Origin: Gnetum montanum
Lineage: Eukaryota > Streptophyta > Gnetopsida > Gnetales > Gnetaceae
Direction: 5' to 3'
NCBI GenBank assembly: GCA_015680685.1
Contig: MNCI01017497.1
Coordinates: forward strand, 1,063,039 to 1,127,038
Length of the DNA: 64,000 nt
Shown: positions 22,157 through 32,224 of the stretch, one piece after another
Numbering within the stretch: position 1 is the first letter of the stretch
How the letters are laid out: the number at the start of each line of letters is the position of its first letter
Translations under genes and position numbers: made by a program
Notes under the pieces: model-generated
What the model was told of the DNA's origin: nothing
The model's input: the letters and a program-made list of their open reading frames with translations, nothing else
The model's database searches: none

Positions 22157-24420
22157 TTATTTGTTACGACCAAATGATTCAAGAAGATCTATACCTATCT
22201 TTAATTGGGATTCTCTCTCTTCAATAGTAGCATTTGCTTTGCTAAGCACTACTTTACATCCAACTAGTCCATCACATAGCTGTTTGATATATTCAATCGC
22301 ACGTCTCGTTGCAGCTGCTGATTTCTCTTTTCTTTGATGTTGAGTCTTCAACATTTCCATTTGTACTGATTGGTCATCCATGTCTCTTTGCCGTTCTTTT
22401 TCCTTTCTCTATAGAAACAAAATTTAAACTATGAGTTATGAATAAATCAACAAACCAAAAGAAGAAAAGAGAGAAAAACATATATATATTACTTGAAATC
22501 GATCATTATCAATTTGAAGGAAACGTGCATGAGTATCCAGATGGCGAGCATAACATGTTGTACTTTCCAACTCTCCTAAGAGTTGATCTAGATTTTGTAC
22601 AACATTTGGAGCCTCCTCAAGAATTGGATGTCAAGATGATGGAAGTCTAGCTTGTATTAAATCATAATTTGCCTTTAAATTGCCTGATTGTGCCTCCCAT
22701 AGATGATAGACATCCTCATGAACAGAATAAGGTTTGTTGTCTGAAATTCGTTGATTAATACGCTGAAGAAGCATAAGTTCTTCGTCAACAGCCACCACTA
22801 TCTTTCCCATAGAATAAGAAGAACCAGAGATAGAGAAAGAAGAAACCACTGTAATAGATTCAGAAATTGTTGTTGGTGTTGCATGTGGAAGGGAACCTCT
22901 TCCAAGTGTTGAAGGAAAAGAAGGTATGAGTGGTGATCTAGGTGGTGGTGGAATAGGAGTTTATGTAGAAGTAGCACCTGCATCACCTCTATCCATTTCT
23001 CGGATAAAATATTGTCACTCCATAGACCTATGCAACATAAAGAAATTTTTTTTAAAAAATTATTATTAACGTTATACAAAAAGAAGAAGAAAGTATTCAA
23101 ACAATTAAAATCTCCCTCTAGTAGATTTCCCTTATCACGTCTTGAACCTTGTTGAGAAGTTCGTTGGGATTGTTGTTGAGCCTATTGTTGGGTTGATTGT
23201 TTTATAACTATTGGACTACTAGAACCTTGCCCAGTACGTTGTCTCTACAAAAGAAATTTATTACAAAAATAATAATAAAAAAAGAAAATATAAAAATATA
23301 GATAAGACATTTAATTTAGTAAATTATATTTAAATATATACCTTGGAAGTAGGAACTGTGACTTGTTCTTGTGATTGAACTATACCAAAGGTTGAAATAC
23401 CTTGAATTTTTTCAACTGGTGCAGATTTAGCACTTTGGTTCATTCTACAGTCTAGATTGCATTGTCAAATATATAAAAAAAATATAATTAAGAAATAAGA
23501 AAATAATAAAAAAAACATGAAAGTACCTCACTGATTTCTTCTTGACTTCGAGATTGCTGTAAAGCCAATTGACCTTTTTGGACACCCATAATCTTACTCC
23601 TTATAACCCTCTCATTTTCAAGAAATTCATGGCACAATCAAGGATCGTAACAAGTAAAATTTTTTTTGGGATGATCATAACTTAAGATCATACACATGAT
23701 CAAAGGTATACAACATAGGATTTTAAAGGATGTTGGTGGGCAATAGAAATTTTGATCATAGAAGTATAAAAAGTAGAGAAACATGACATCGACCAATCAT
23801 AAACCTTATCGGTTATGACACTATGAAGTATGAAAATAGAATAAGAACTAACATTGAATTGTTTTCTATACCATAAAACCTTGCTATTGATGAATAAACA
23901 TAAGTCAAAATAAGCATCATTAATGAAATCTTTACGAATGAATTGGTTTTTGCGAATGAGAGAATCAGCAACATAATTGGATAATTATGTCTTATAAAAA
24001 GATTTAAATTGTGGAGAATGAGTTGTAGGAATCAACAGATCCTCTCTTGGCTGAAAACTTAAGACTACTTTGATATCAAGAGGAAGGATCGTTATCGTTC
24101 CAAAAACTAATTGAAAAACAATGCTTTTTTTATTATCATATTGTTCAAACCACTTTGCAATAACACTCTTGCAAAAGGAAAGTTTAAAAATTGGGAAAAC
24201 TAATAAATCAGGAAATCTAGAATTAGTGAGAAACTGAAAACCATCCTTCCCAAGCAAACTATGAACCTGATCGGATGCATTAAGAACATTATTTTGATGT
24301 GGAAAAGATATTATTAGGCAATAAAGAGCAGCTACCTTAAGAGGCCTGAGGAGAAATTTGACATTTGGAAGCCATGAATTCTTTATAATAGTAAAACCTC
24401 TTCATAGACAATCTTGTGCT
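22157..24420 (-). pseudogene. Unidentified multi-exon gene relic, reverse strand
   Basis: At least five exons with GT-AG borders can be read right to left. Exon 1 (24420 or beyond to 23527) encodes about 290 residues including LLGKDGFQFLTNSRF and FINDAYFDLCLFINS, and ends QEEISE before GTACTT. Exon 2 (about 23444-23342) reads MNQSAKSAPVEKIQG...VPTSK before GTATAT. Exon 3 (about 23246-23100) is Gln/Ser-rich. Exon 4 (about 23030-22493) has a Pro/Ser-rich stretch and a helical part (DEELMLLQRINQRISDN). Exon 5 (22408-22157) is a coiled coil (MEMLKTQHQRKEKSAAATRR) ending at a stop. The last junction keeps the frame (phase 0). At least two stops and one frameshift make it a pseudogene. I do not recognise the family. 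The domain order loosely resembles the OTA aORFs. It opposes the direction of element D. Confidence 0.5.
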
Positions 24421-24788
24421 GGTTGTGATGAATAAATCAACTTATTTCTTATATTTATAATATAATTATAGAAATCTTAGTAAAAGAAAATAGAAAGTAT
24501 AAGTTAAGATAACAAAAGATTTAATAAAAGTTAACATATACTTTTCTTATAAGAAAAAGCTAATGTTTACTTTTTTTTTTCAAAAAGCTGACGTTCACTT
24601 TTTTTGATTTTATGATTTTTAGGTTCACTAAAGTGAAGTTATCTGTAGTTTAATGCAAAGTATTATTCGAGATAATTCCAACAATACCAATTTTATCAAA
24701 ATCCAACTTACAGTTTGGAAGATATGACCATTCTTGGTTTACATGTAGTTAAAAAAATAAATAATATACATATACATATATATTTTGG

Positions 24789-24923
24789 CCCATGGCTAGG
24801 CCTCGATTAGGCCTGTGGCTAGCCGCGGTGAGCTGCAGCAAGGTCGTGGCTAGTCGGGATAGGTTGCAGCCAAGCCGCTGTAAGGCTGTGGCCAACCCAC
24901 GGTCAACCGTGGCTAGCCATGGG
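24789..24923. repeat. GC-rich patch with GTGGCTAGCC repeats and an 11-bp inverted repeat
   Basis: Four or more degenerate copies of GTGGCTAGCC or GTGGCCAACC lie within 135 bp. The ends are exact inverted copies, CCCATGGCTAG (24789-24799) and CTAGCCATGGG (24913-24923). Its base composition contrasts sharply with the AT-rich surroundings. Confidence 0.75.
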
Positions 24924-25325
24924 AGAAGGAGGGTCACAACCACAGAAATTTGGCCTTAATGGCCAGAACAATGAAAATTGGGTTTTTGCTATTTTTTTTC
25001 TTTTTTACTACCGCTGCCATTGCCTACCTGCACCATCCATCACTACCTTCTGCGCTAACCATAACTGCCTCTTGCGTCGCCTATCATTGTCTTCCTTGTC
25101 ACCCATCACTACATTCTGGCCACCGCATGGAGTTTAAATCAGTTGTCCATCAATTGATGGAAAAATTAAATTTTTCTGACAATTAATGGAAATTTTCAAA
25201 ATAAATTTTGGGTCGTTAATATTAGTTTAAGAATAAATATGCGCTCAATTATTTACAAAAATACAAATTGATGTTACGGTAATAACTTAAATAAAAATTT
25301 TGTCATTAATTGTGCACGTCCTGAA

Positions 25326-25358
25326 GTAGAACTGGGATGGGTGACCTCTTAGGAAGTC
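25326..25358 (+). other. 5S rRNA-like fragment (box C region)
   Basis: The 33-base segment around GGGATGGGTGACCT matches the internal region of plant 5S rRNA, which contains the box C control element, at about 29 of 33 positions (comparison from memory). Only this part of the 5S gene is present, so it is not a functional rRNA gene. It lies about 345 bp before the gag ATG of element D. Confidence 0.65.
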
Positions 25359-25701
25359 TTGAAAAATGTGAAAATTAGAAAAACTTAAAACGGCTATAAC
25401 TTTTGAATCTGGAGTTCATTTTCAACCAAATAAAAACCAATTCCAAAAAATTTGAACCTTCCAGACTCAATGAAACAGTCAAATTTAGCTTGTAAATTAT
25501 AAAAAATGAACTTATAATTCCTTAATTTAGGCTCCAAATAATTAGGATTCCGTGAGGAATCCATAACAGTTTCAACTTTTTCCATAACTGAGTAAACGAT
25601 GTTGAATTCTATAAAAGGGCCTTAGAGGCTAAGGATTCTCAAACATACTTGATTTTTTCAACTTACCAATGTTAAGAACCTGAAAAATAAATTGGAGAGA
25701 A

Positions 25702-26296
25702 ATGGAAGCCCGAGTCAATGACCAAATGAATGCCCTTGAAGAACAAATTAATGAGATCATGGGTGTTCAAGAAGAACTTCGACACTCAAACCAAGGGCTC
25801 GGGGCAGAGATGCAAAATATGTTTGAAGAAATTAAGAAATTATCCTAAAATTCAAAGGATAAATGGTCCAAAGTACAAGGAAAGATGGATTCCTTTGCCG
25901 AATCCATCAAGCAGTTAACCAACCATCTTATTCAACCTTCCAATCCTACCCACGGTCTACCTAGAGCACAACATCAAGATCAACCTTCCATTAGGAATCC
26001 ACAACAAACACAACCTCCACCTGATGGACAGGAAACTGAAATCCACCTTATAGACCGTAGAACTGAAATTGAGAGTGAAGGATATGGGAACTAGCTTAAT
26101 CCATCTAGAGAATCATTGACACAAGTGCATGCTAAGAAAGTAAAATTAGATCATTATGATGGAACCCCTGGATCTAGTGCTAAGGTAAAGGATTGGCTTG
26201 ATATAATGAAAAATTACTTTGATATGTTTAATTTGTCAAGGCATGAACATCTAGAAGTTATCTTCTTGTATGTAAGAGGACTTGCAGCAACATGGT
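25702..26296 (+). pseudogene. gag of chromovirus D, first part
   Basis: ATG at 25702 (MEARVNDQMNALEEQINEIM) starts a coiled-coil leader, then a Gln/Pro-rich linker (about 25960-26030). The capsid core follows: KVKLDHYDGTPGSSAKVKDW, MFNLSRHEHLEVIFLYVRGL, AATW. Stops occur at about 25846 and 26092. A solo LTR interrupts at 26296. Removing it joins AATW to WNGLRSQ at 27192, restoring the expected AATWWNGL motif. Confidence 0.8.
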
Positions 26297-27186
26297 TGAT
26301 GGGACGCGATATTGCATGGGTCGCCATATCGCATACGTAATATCGCATCTACCACGATATCGCATACGCGATATCGTATACGCGATATCGCATACGCGAT
26401 ATCGTATACGCGATATCGTGGTGTTTCCTGTGATATCGTGTACGTGATATCGTAGTTTGCTTCCATTTCTATAAATAAGAGGCAGCTCTTCCTTGTTTCT
26501 CCATCTAGATCTAGACCTTAGCCAAACTCTTACAGTTTTTCCATTCCAGAGTTAGAGTAATTTCCATATGCCCGCAGTAGGAGTCCCAAAGTGAACGGAT
26601 CTTTATTTGAGCAAATATTGTACCTGAGCACAAGTTTGTGTACAAAAATAAAGATGAACTTTTGGATAAACCTTGCAGTGCATGGACTAAGCTAATTAGG
26701 ACTTTAATTATTATTGATTGTCTAAATGCTTTATTAGTTAATTAATCTCTCTCAACCCTCAACACTCCTAGTTAAGTGCATTCAGTACGACCGCTTTGAG
26801 CACGTGTGTTACGCTTGGTAATCCTAGTAACGAATAACGTTTGGTAATCCCAAAAGGTTGTACTGGTTCAGGGTGTGAACGGCAAGTGGGAACAGATACT
26901 GATGCTAGGAATTATAACTTAGTTAGTTAAAGTTAGTTACTTAGTCTCTTCACCCTTTCCCTCATTAGCATAGGCGATAAAACATAAAAGATATAAAAAT
27001 CACATACCTCAAACTTACTTAACCATACAACCGTGAAAAATACAAGTAAGTCTGGGAAGACAACGAACGATTAACCTTAAGTGTTCCATAAGGCGTGTAG
27101 GCACTTAGTCTGTAGAGTTCAACAAGATCGCACGTGTAATGCTCGTATTCATATGGTTGAGTGTAGGGGTACCTCGCCACTCATCA
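26297..27186 (+). repeat. Solo OTA LTR (890 bp)
   Basis: Starts TGATGGGA and ends ACTCATCA, and is flanked by a perfect ATGGT duplication (26292-26296 and 27187-27191). TATAAATA is at 26470-26477, an AATAAA signal near 26647 and CTTGGTAA motifs near 26815. It belongs to the subfamily of LTR A and element T. With no internal region, it is the product of LTR-LTR recombination after insertion in D's gag. Confidence 0.95.
26365..26420. repeat. 14-bp tandem array of palindromic unit in the solo LTR U3
   Basis: Four head-to-tail units TACGCGATATCGTA, with C for T at one place, each containing the palindrome CGATATCG. More diverged GATATCG or GATATTG copies extend the array over about 26304-26453. 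LTR A has only three or four such words at the same place. Confidence 0.9.
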
Positions 27187-27191
27187 ATGGT

Positions 27192-28336
27192 GGAATGGGC
27201 TGAGATCTCAAGGTTTGATTACAAATTGGCTTAATTTTTGTTGAGATTTTGAACAAAAGTTTGTTCCTAATTCTTTTCTTAAAGAGTGTAGAATGAGATT
27301 TGATTTCTTAAGGTTGGGAAAACGATCCGTAGATGATTACTATAAATAATTTTGTGATCTTTCTTGATATGTAAGTCATCAGGATGAGGGAGAATTAGCT
27401 TCAAAATTCATTGCAAGATTACATGCTAAATTACATCCACAAACATGAGCCCATAATCCCCAAACTATTGATGAAGCATATAGAATTGCTAAGGATTATG
27501 AGGAATCGAATTAGATAAAAGTGACCCTTCGACAAGAAACTTTTCAACTAAGCCATTTTCCACGAGAAATGGTAGAATAGACACCAACAAAAAAAGCTCG
27601 ACCATGATTTGGATGTTTATTTTGTGGTGAGGACCATCTTAAATGAGATTGCCCAAAATTTCAAGAAAAAATACAAAGGGCAAACCAAATCAGAAATTAG
27701 AAACCAAACCTAAACATGAATAAAGGAAAAATTTCAGCTGCTACAACAACCATTAAAAAGATATCTGCATCAACTAAATCAGGTTTGTGAAAATTTCAAT
27801 TTGCCTTACTGATTTTTGAAGGTTCAATTAAAGGTAAAAAAATTAGATTTTTGATTGATGGTGGTGCTAGTGATAACTTGATTTTCCAAAATTAATTAAT
27901 TTACTGTAATTAAGTCTTCCTTCCAAGAAAACTATTAAGATAGAACTAGCAGATGGAACAATGGTGAGCAAACATACTAGGTATGGAAAAATAAACTTTA
28001 CTTTGCAAAATATGCCTTCATTGATGAATTTTTTGAATTTGAACTAGGTGATGTTGATGCAATGTTAGGAATGTTTTTCCTGCAAAAATTTGATGTTACT
28101 ACCCACTTTGAAACTCATATTTTAAAATTTCCAACCACTGATGAAGTTAGGGTTCTAAGGGGGGTAGGAACAGCAAAGAAAATTCATACAATAACTATTA
28201 AGCAAGCTAAAAGATTAGTAAAAAAAGGTGCTACAATGTTGTTGGTTAAAGTTATCCAACCTCAGAAGCTTTCGAGTGTTGAGATCCCAAACGAACTTAA
28301 AGAATATAAAGATGTAGGGAACCTTTTGTCAGATTA
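27192..28336 (+). pseudogene. Chromovirus D gag end and protease
   Basis: Gag continues with WNGLRSQGLITNW, CDLS..VSHQDEGELASKFI and a zinc knuckle CLFCGEDHLK.DC (27614-27652, CX2CX3HX4C). The protease domain shows IRFLIDGGASDNLIF (the usual D-S/T-G reads DGG), then MLGMFFLQKFDV and the linker VEIPNELKEYKDV. The sequence breaks off just where the RT domain should begin (about 28336). Confidence 0.8.
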
Positions 28337-30358
28337 AAGATGCTACTTACAAACACCTATTTTGAGAATTCCAGATGAATATCTACCATTTGAAATATGC
28401 ACGAATGCTTGTGGAATAGGAATTAGTGTAGTTCTTTCACAAGAAGATAAAGTGGTATGTTTTGAATCTCATAAATTATGAGGAGCTGAGGTAAATTACT
28501 TAACTCATGATTTAGAATTACTAGCAATTGTTCATGCTTTGAAAGTTTGCAGACATTATCTTTGCAGAAAGAAGTTTGTACTAAAAATGGATCATAAAAA
28601 TTTAGAATATTTGCAAAGAAGACTTATTTTGAATACTTGTCAAAGGCGATGGATAGAATTGTTAGTAGAATATGATTTTGAAATCAAATATGTTCCTAGC
28701 AAAAAAAATGTGTTAGATGATGACCTTAGTTAAATGTGGAATTTAATGATAGGTGTAGTAACGACCCCTATGGAAGAAGAAATTAAGAAACGAATGAAAG
28801 AAGACCCTTACTTTAAAAATATTTTAACCAACATTCCTAATGAGCCTCAATACCAACTCACTTCTAATGGTTTATTGATGAAAGGACAAAGAGTATGCAT
28901 ACTAGAAGGAAATTGGAGACTAAAATTATTGTGTGAAGCACATGAAGTACCATATGTGGGACACCCAAGGCCTATATGATAATTCAAAAATCTTATTTTT
29001 GGCCTGGAATGAAGAATGATGTGTCTGCATACGTTAAAAATTGCCCAACATGTCAAAGAATAAAAGCTAAACAAAGGAAACCTAGTGGATTATTACAACC
29101 CTTGGAAGTTCCAACCTGGAAATGGGAAGATATCACTATGGATTTCATTGTGGGATTGCCAGTAACCAAAAAAGGAAATGACTTAATTTTCATAGTAGTT
29201 GATCATCTATCAAAGATGGCACATTTTATAGCTTTGAAATCTACAAACAAAATAGAAGAAATAGCCCAAAAATTCATATGAGAAGTATTTAGATTACATG
29301 ATTTTCCAAAATCTATGACTTTGGATAGAGATCCTAAATTCATATCCGAATTTTGAAAAAATTTCTTCAGAGAGCTTGGAACTCAATTGAAATTTAGCAT
29401 AGCTTATCATCCTGAAATTGATGGAAAAATTGAACAAGTGAATAGAATATTAGAAGATATCCTATGAAGTTATATTGGGAGTAAACCAAAAACATGAAAG
29501 AATTATTTACATTTGGTAGAATTTTCCTATAATAACAATTATCAAGGTTCTATACATCAAACACCATTCAAAGTAGTATATGGACGTAATTTTCGTACAC
29601 CATTAACCTGGGCAGATCCAACCTTAAGAGTGGAATGGAAGGAAGAAGAAATGAAAATAATGGAAAACATTGTCATAAGGGTTAAACAAAATTTACAAGC
29701 TGCCCAAGACAAATATAAAGGATATGCAGATCAACATCGATGTAAAAAAGAATTCCAAGTAGGGGATCAAGTATTATGGAGAGTAAAATCTACCAAAAGT
29801 TCTCTTAAATTGGGAAAATATACTAAATTAGCACCTAGATTTTGTGGACCTTTTGAAATCTATAAAAGAATTGGTGAAGTAGCATATTGATTGAATCTTC
29901 CGAAAACCTTAAAAATTCATCCAGTTTTTCATGTGATCTTGTTAAAGAAATTTCATGAAAATGATGTACCATATGTATTGGATTGAAATAATTTACCACT
30001 ACAATCCAACGGTAGCTTTGAAGTAAAAACCATTGCTATTAAAGACCAATGAAGAAAGAAATTATGAAATAAAACTATCAGCGAAGTACTTGTTCAATGG
30101 TCAAATTGTGATCAACAGACCTGGGAAAACAGGGAGTTTTTTTTAAATACTTACCCTCAACTTTTTGATCATCCAAATATTGAATGATAGGTTGAATTTA
30201 TTATGGATGTAATAAATTATTCTTATAAATTTTTATCTTTTATTTGTATAGATGATAATGAGAAAAATAAGGGAACTGAAGCTAAGGAGCATAACTATGA
30301 AGCAGTCGTTAAGCAACTGGATATTGAGGAAGTGCTCGAGGACGAGCTAGATGCTTAA
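28337..30358 (+). pseudogene. Chromovirus D RNase H, integrase and chromodomain-like tail (RT deleted)
   Basis: RNase H begins at once (PILRIPDEYLPFEICTNACG, VVLSQEDKVV, MDHKNLEYLQRR, ELLVEYDFEIKYVPSKKN; to 28733). Integrase follows: HEVPYVGH and CPTCQRIK zinc ligands (about 28938-29070), MDFIVGLP, LDRDPKF and AYHPEIDGKIEQVNRI (catalytic D, D and E can be placed), VEFSYNNNYQ. The tail has KLAPRFCGPFEIYKRIGEVAY, then EVLVQWSN...TWENREFF (about 30080-30150), which resembles a chromodomain. The whole palm region with its YxDD motif is missing, so the copy is non-autonomous. A few stops remain; several 60-125 codon stretches are open. Confidence 0.85.
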
Positions 30359-30369
30359 GGGGGGTAGAT

Positions 30370-30883
30370 TGTAATGTCCTGTCCCTTGTTAAGGGTGGAA
30401 ATAATTGTAAAAAATGTAATTAACCTTCTAATGAAGGGGTACCTCGTTATGAGGAGTTATGGCTATTCATGTATCCCTTGGGAAAGGGTTTGACTTATGC
30501 TATTTAAGGTTTGGTTTAGAGGTTGTGCCAGCATGGAGTTGCAGAGCTTGGAGAGGAGAGTAACAGGAGCTGGATGAAGCAGGATAGGAAGGGGACTGGC
30601 CCACCCTTCTGGTCAGGTTATAGGCCTAACCATGGTGGTAGTGCATGATTGCCTCTAAGGCTTAAGTGGCATAGGAAGACAACCCAAAAGGGCATTACAG
30701 TACTCTCTTCCATGAATACAATTTTTCCATTTTTCTTTCCTTGCTTAATTCTTTAGTATCAATTATTTATTTACTAATTAATTCATTATTTAGGTGTTTA
30801 TAATCTTTCCGATATGTTATCCATGATGAATATAATAAATTAGGCGTTCGTATTTTTATGGCATCCGGGAATGGGATGTCACA
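30370..30883 (+). repeat. 3' LTR of chromovirus D (514 bp)
   Basis: Follows a purine run (AAGGGGGGTAGA). Starts TGTAATGTCC, ends GGGATGTCACA, and is followed by the CTAAA duplication. Confidence 0.95.
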
Positions 30884-30888
30884 CTAAA

Positions 30889-32100
30889 CTTTTCAATAAT
30901 AAGTATCAAACATACTCCCAAGTGTCCAACCTGAGAAAGAAGATCCAAGGTTAGAAGCAAGGCACACATGAATCCTTGGATGCAACCATGGATAGATATT
31001 ACTCATTATTGCACTAATGTCCAAGCCATGGTTTTTCTCTAAGGGAGCAACTATGCCATATCATAAATGGGTTCTAAATAGAAACAAGGAGAACTCTTGG
31101 GATCTATGCCCAAGGAAGGTTTTTAGAGCTAAGGGCCCATCAAGACTAATCGAGCAAGTGGCCAGAGAAGAAGAAAATTTGAGAAAAAGGAAAAATGCAG
31201 AGGAGTACAATTGGGAGCCTTCCATTTAGAAAATGGAGGTCTAGTTTTATGATAATGAGGAGGAGGCACCACTTGATGAAGTGGTGCAACAGAAAACCTT
31301 GTTAATATAAAAATCTATTTTTAGAACATTGACCAAGGTGGAAAAAATGTAGGACTCTTTGAATGAAAAGTTCCAGACTATCCTTAGAATTGTTGAGGGG
31401 ACCAAAGAGCAAGGTAGTGGTTGTGATCCAAGGAGAATGACAGAAGGTGAATGTGGCCATCAGAAGGACAAAGGCAAAGCTATTGTAGTAGAAGAGGTTG
31501 CAGATTTCAAAATAGATGATGATGGTGGATGTGACATTTGCCAATACGAACATCCTAAGGGATGTTGCCTAGTTGTGTCACACTTCCAGGTATATTGGGT
31601 AAACTTTTTGAATCTGATATTAACAAAACAATAAACACCTAGGAGGTTGCCTTATCCTCAAGGCAACTATAGGTAGTTCTACCAACAATCCTACTCTTAA
31701 GTGAAGCTCCACCTCAACCTCACGAGTAGTACTAGTAGTGGCAATGTCCATAGTCGTGGGGGATGCCACCACCAAAGTAGCAGTACCTTGCTAGTAGCTA
31801 GATTGATACAGGTACTATGTTTAGTAGTCCATTTCTCCACATGACTCTTCTAGTCATGCTTCTTTCCAACACCACACCCACCCTTTTGAATATTATCAAG
31901 CATAATCTCCAAGAGGGGAGTCCCCATTTCCCTATTATTCTCATCCTTATGCACCTGTAACTCTACCCTAAACTTAGTTGCCATCCTTTTCATCAATGCA
32001 GGGTAAAATCCTAACCCAGGCATAGTAGAGAAATATCATAAGGGCTATTAACCTAAAACCAGCTCCAATGCTGAGTGGTTCAGACACTAAGGTTTGAAAA
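30889..32100 (+). pseudogene. gag of element B, second part
   Basis: Resumes exactly after the CTAAA duplication and matches element C from about 41905 onward (KYQTYS..VSNL region). Downstream pieces include NKENSWDLCPRKVFRAKGPS, a Lys/Glu-rich helix (31150-31200), SLNEKFQTILRIVEGTKEQ and CDICQYEHPKGCC (about 31530-31568), a CX2CX3HX3C knuckle. The C-terminal part (31570-32100) is Pro/His/Gln-rich and badly shifted. Confidence 0.65.
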
Positions 32101-32224
32101 TGATGCTTTTTTTTGAACCAATAGTCCTACTAAGCCCTCATAGATACCTACATCTACTGACCCTACTTCTCCTTTCTCCTTTGCAAAATCCTTTGAGATC
32201 CCTTCAAATCAAACACCTCCTAGG

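Larger units (their letters stand above)
24421..25701 (+). other. Untranslated leader region of chromovirus D; no gene
   Basis: AT-rich DNA between the gene relic and gag. It holds a GC-rich repeat patch (24789-24923), the perfect palindrome TCCATCAATTGATGGA (25146-25161) and a 5S rRNA-like fragment (25326-25358). No PBS and no trace of the missing LTR end were found. Confidence 0.5.
21720..30883 (+). mobile_element. Galadriel-like chromovirus D with captured gene and RT deletion
   Basis: The 5' LTR is partial (21720-22084) and the 3' LTR complete (30370-30883). The CTAAA duplication is perfect (21715-21719 and 30884-30888). The termini TGTAACGTCCC and GGGATGTCACA are near-inverted. Inside are a reverse-strand gene relic, a leader with a 5S-like fragment, gag, protease, RNase H, integrase and a chromodomain-like tail. 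The RT domain is absent and the PBS is not found. A solo OTA LTR splits gag. The integrase tail suggests the Galadriel group (tentative). Confidence 0.85.

Noticed and set aside
22798-23100. 100-codon minus-strand ORF rich in Leu, His and Phe
   Set aside because: Shadow of the Pro/Ser-rich exon of the gene relic, which splices in frame to the next exon in a different reading frame.
24919-25186. Two overlapping forward ORFs near the GC-rich patch
   Set aside because: Low-complexity Phe/Leu/Pro/His composition, no motifs, no conservation partner in the window.
25326-25358. A 5S rRNA gene
   Set aside because: Only about 33 of 120 bases are present; there is no 5' half and no T-run terminator at the right distance.
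26304-26453. CRISPR-like or satellite array
   Set aside because: The units are contiguous palindromes without unique spacers, and lie inside a solo LTR bounded by a target duplication.
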